Position numbers and translations under genes: made by a program. A stretch of 64,000 bases of DNA, from NCBI RefSeq assembly GCF_014692515.1, contig NZ_JACOIK010000006.1, positions 1-64,000 on the forward strand, given 5' to 3'. Origin of the DNA: Sphingobacterium micropteri (GTDB taxonomy: Bacteria; Bacteroidota; Bacteroidia; Sphingobacteriales; Sphingobacteriaceae). A model generated the notes under the pieces. That model saw only the letters and a program-made list of their open reading frames with translations. It was not told the DNA's origin and searched no databases. Positions 62,790 to 64,000 of this stretch are shown in pieces; position 1 is the first letter of the stretch, and each line of letters begins with the position of its first letter.

Positions 62790-63569
62790 CTATTTATGCT
62801 TTGCGGCGTAATCTTTGGGACTGATTCCAAATTGTTTTTGGAAGTTACGGGAAAAATGTGATGCAGTGCTGAACCCCAAAAGATTCGCGATCTCATAAAC
62901 TTTGTGCTCTCCATCCAACAATAGCTGAGAGGCCTTGTTTAATCGTGTTTGATTTATTAATTCATTTGGAGATAAATCTGATAACACCTTTATCTTTCGA
63001 TAGAGAGTCGGTCTACTCATATACAATCGATCCGCCAACATGTCGACGCAAAGTGTAGGATCCGCCATATTTTCTAAAATAAGCTTATTGAGCTTTTTTA
63101 AGAACGCTTGGTCAGACTTGTTGTGCCCGCTGACGTCCAGAGGACTGTTAGGTGTCCGTTGGAAATGATCTTTTACATGTTTTCTATTACGTAATAAGCT
63201 CGCTATCTGCGCCTCTAGAAAGTTAGGCGAAAAAGGCTTTTCAATATAGGCATCTGCTCCATATTCCAATCCTTCTATTTTAGATTGCAGACTGTTTTTT
63301 GCCGTTAGCATAATAAAAGGTATATGGCTGTATTTTTCGTCCTCTTTGAGTTTGGTGCAAAACTCGTAACCGTTTAATTGGGGCATCATGATATCGCTGA
63401 CAATTAAGTCAACATCATGCGCATAAACGTATTCTAAAGCCTCTTTTCCATTGTGGGCTTTTACCACTTCATACTTATCCTCTAAATCGTCCGCTATAAA
63501 GTCTAATATGTCCACGTGGTCATCCGCTAATAAAATAATAGACTTTCCTGTTTCCAAATCAATATGCAT
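62790..63569 (-). CDS. Response regulator with AraC-type DNA-binding domain
   Basis: A 259-residue two-domain regulator. Receiver domain (about 9-125) with acidic pair D16-D17, phospho-acceptor D59 (LIVSDIMMPQLNG) and K111 (IEKPF). AraC/XylS HTH domain (about 155-259; MADRLYMSRPTLYRKI, VYEIANLLGFSTASHFSRNF). It looks like the C-terminal half of a hybrid two-component system (HTCS) but is a separate gene. Its ATG lies five bases after the kinase stop, in a different frame. Probably activates the adjacent locus. Confidence 0.9.
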   Translation of the reverse strand: MHIDLETGKSIILLADDHVDILDFIADDLEDKYEVVKAHNGKEALEYVYAHDVDLIVSDIMMPQLNGYEFCTKLKEDEKYSHIPFIMLTAKNSLQSKIEGLEYGADAYIEKPFSPNFLEAQIASLLRNRKHVKDHFQRTPNSPLDVSGHNKSDQAFLKKLNKLILENMADPTLCVDMLADRLYMSRPTLYRKIKVLSDLSPNELINQTRLNKASQLLLDGEHKVYEIANLLGFSTASHFSRNFQKQFGISPKDYAAKHK

Positions 63570-63574
63570 AGCAT

Positions 63575-64000
63575 TTATAATGGTATCTCCAAAACAAATA
63601 TATTCAATTTTTCGGAATTCTTCTTATAAGCCAGCGTTCCACCGTGCAAAGAAGCAAACGAGAAAGCTAACGCCAGGCCTAATCCCGAACCCTTTACCCG
63701 ATAATGTGAACTGGCGCGTTGAAATGGCTCGAATATTTGCGTCATCTCTTCGTCGGAAAGCAAGATACCATCGTTTTTTATTTCGATACAGAAGTTTGCT
63801 TTTTCTGTTATTTTATAAAGATTTATATAGACCTCCTTTTCGGCATATTTGATAGCATTTGACAATAAATTAGAAAGAATCTTATACATGGCTTCAATAT
63901 CGACATCGGCATATAAGGTTTTGTCTAGTGATTTGGTCAATTTGATTTGCTTGCTTTCAATTAATGGGGCAAAATCTTGTAAACAGATTGAAATAAGGGA
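63575..64000 (-). CDS. Sensor histidine kinase, C-terminal part (runs off the window)
   Basis: 142 residues are visible, open to the window edge with no start. The end is an HATPase_c domain: N box YKILSNLLSNAIKYA, the region around IKNDGILLSDEEMTQIFEPFQR, and the G2 box GSGLGLALAFSFASLHGG. It then stops at 63575 (IFVLEIPL). Sensor and dimerisation domains lie beyond 64000. With the response regulator it forms a split HTCS-like pair next to the PUL. Confidence 0.9.
   Translation of the reverse strand, partial: SLISICLQDFAPLIESKQIKLTKSLDKTLYADVDIEAMYKILSNLLSNAIKYAEKEVYINLYKITEKANFCIEIKNDGILLSDEEMTQIFEPFQRASSHYRVKGSGLGLALAFSFASLHGGTLAYKKNSEKLNIFVLEIPL

Noticed and set aside
1-64000. CRISPR arrays, tRNA/rRNA genes and intact insertion sequences
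   Set aside because: No regularly spaced repeats, no recognisable tRNA/rRNA sequences, and no intact transposase with terminal repeats were seen.

Overview
The window looks like a chromosomal segment of a Bacteroidota bacterium, most likely a Sphingobacteriaceae member such as Sphingobacterium or a close relative. The evidence is a SusC/SusD pair, CarboxypepD-reg-type TonB-dependent receptors, DUF4374, DUF3823 and GH92/GH76 proteins, a split HTCS-like regulator, lipoproteins with C-terminal 'ASC' lipoboxes, and start-proximal promoters carrying the Bacteroidota TAnnTTTG element. I see no rRNA, tRNA, CRISPR array or intact insertion sequence.

Layout. (1) 1-1.6 kb: a gene-poor edge with a truncated XRE-type HTH fragment and a PDDEXK (Rpn-like) nuclease. 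(2) 1.9-11.1 kb: an iron/xenosiderophore-type uptake locus. It holds a TonB receptor and a DUF4374 lipoprotein (XusA/XusB-like), then a second unit of ankyrin protein, DUF2271 protein, PepSY-flavodoxin-reductase membrane protein and ApbE flavinyltransferase. The receptor promoter carries two copies of a TTTAGA-N5-TCTAWA operator. (3) 11.6-28.8 kb: nitrate/nitrite assimilation. A Crp/Fnr-type regulator sits at the distal end of a 15.6-kb minus-strand run: nirB, nirD, a small exported protein, moeB, moaCB, moeA, narK, a fused nitrate reductase, a siroheme-reductase-like rubredoxin protein, a TauE permease, moaA, moaD, moaE and mobA. Divergent cobA (siroheme methylation) shares an intergenic region that holds an FNR-type TGAT-N4-ATCA site. 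(4) 28.9-39.8 kb: housekeeping genes: DUF2147, an ABC permease, kbl, typA, a Rieske protein, ispH, hemH, a phosphoesterase, galT and galK. (5) 39.8-64 kb: a glycan utilisation locus aimed at alpha-mannan-type glycans: two GH76, a modular surface lipoprotein, SusC, SusD, DUF3823, a GH42-like enzyme, GH92, a DUF4965 (GtaA-like) protein and GH2. A divergent membrane-anchored Kelch-SARP regulator stands at one side and a histidine kinase/AraC-type response regulator pair at the other.

How they work together. In region 2, the receptor and lipoprotein would bind and import ferric chelates. The PepSY-flavodoxin-reductase protein would pass cytosolic NAD(P)H electrons across the inner membrane, plausibly to a flavin that ApbE attaches covalently to the DUF2271 protein. 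In region 3, the Moco genes supply the nitrate reductase, CobA starts siroheme synthesis for NirB, NarK imports nitrate, and the rubredoxin protein probably shuttles electrons. In region 5, surface GH76 enzymes would cut the alpha-1,6-mannan backbone, SusCD would import oligosaccharides, and periplasmic GH92 and GH2 would finish them.

The most unusual items are the Kelch-SARP one-component transmembrane regulator with a palindromic candidate operator, the apparently catalytically dead siroheme-reductase scaffold fused to rubredoxin, the DUF2271/ankyrin/PepSY flavin-transfer module, and an unassigned GH42-like enzyme. Function calls rest on motifs and context only; no database search was run.
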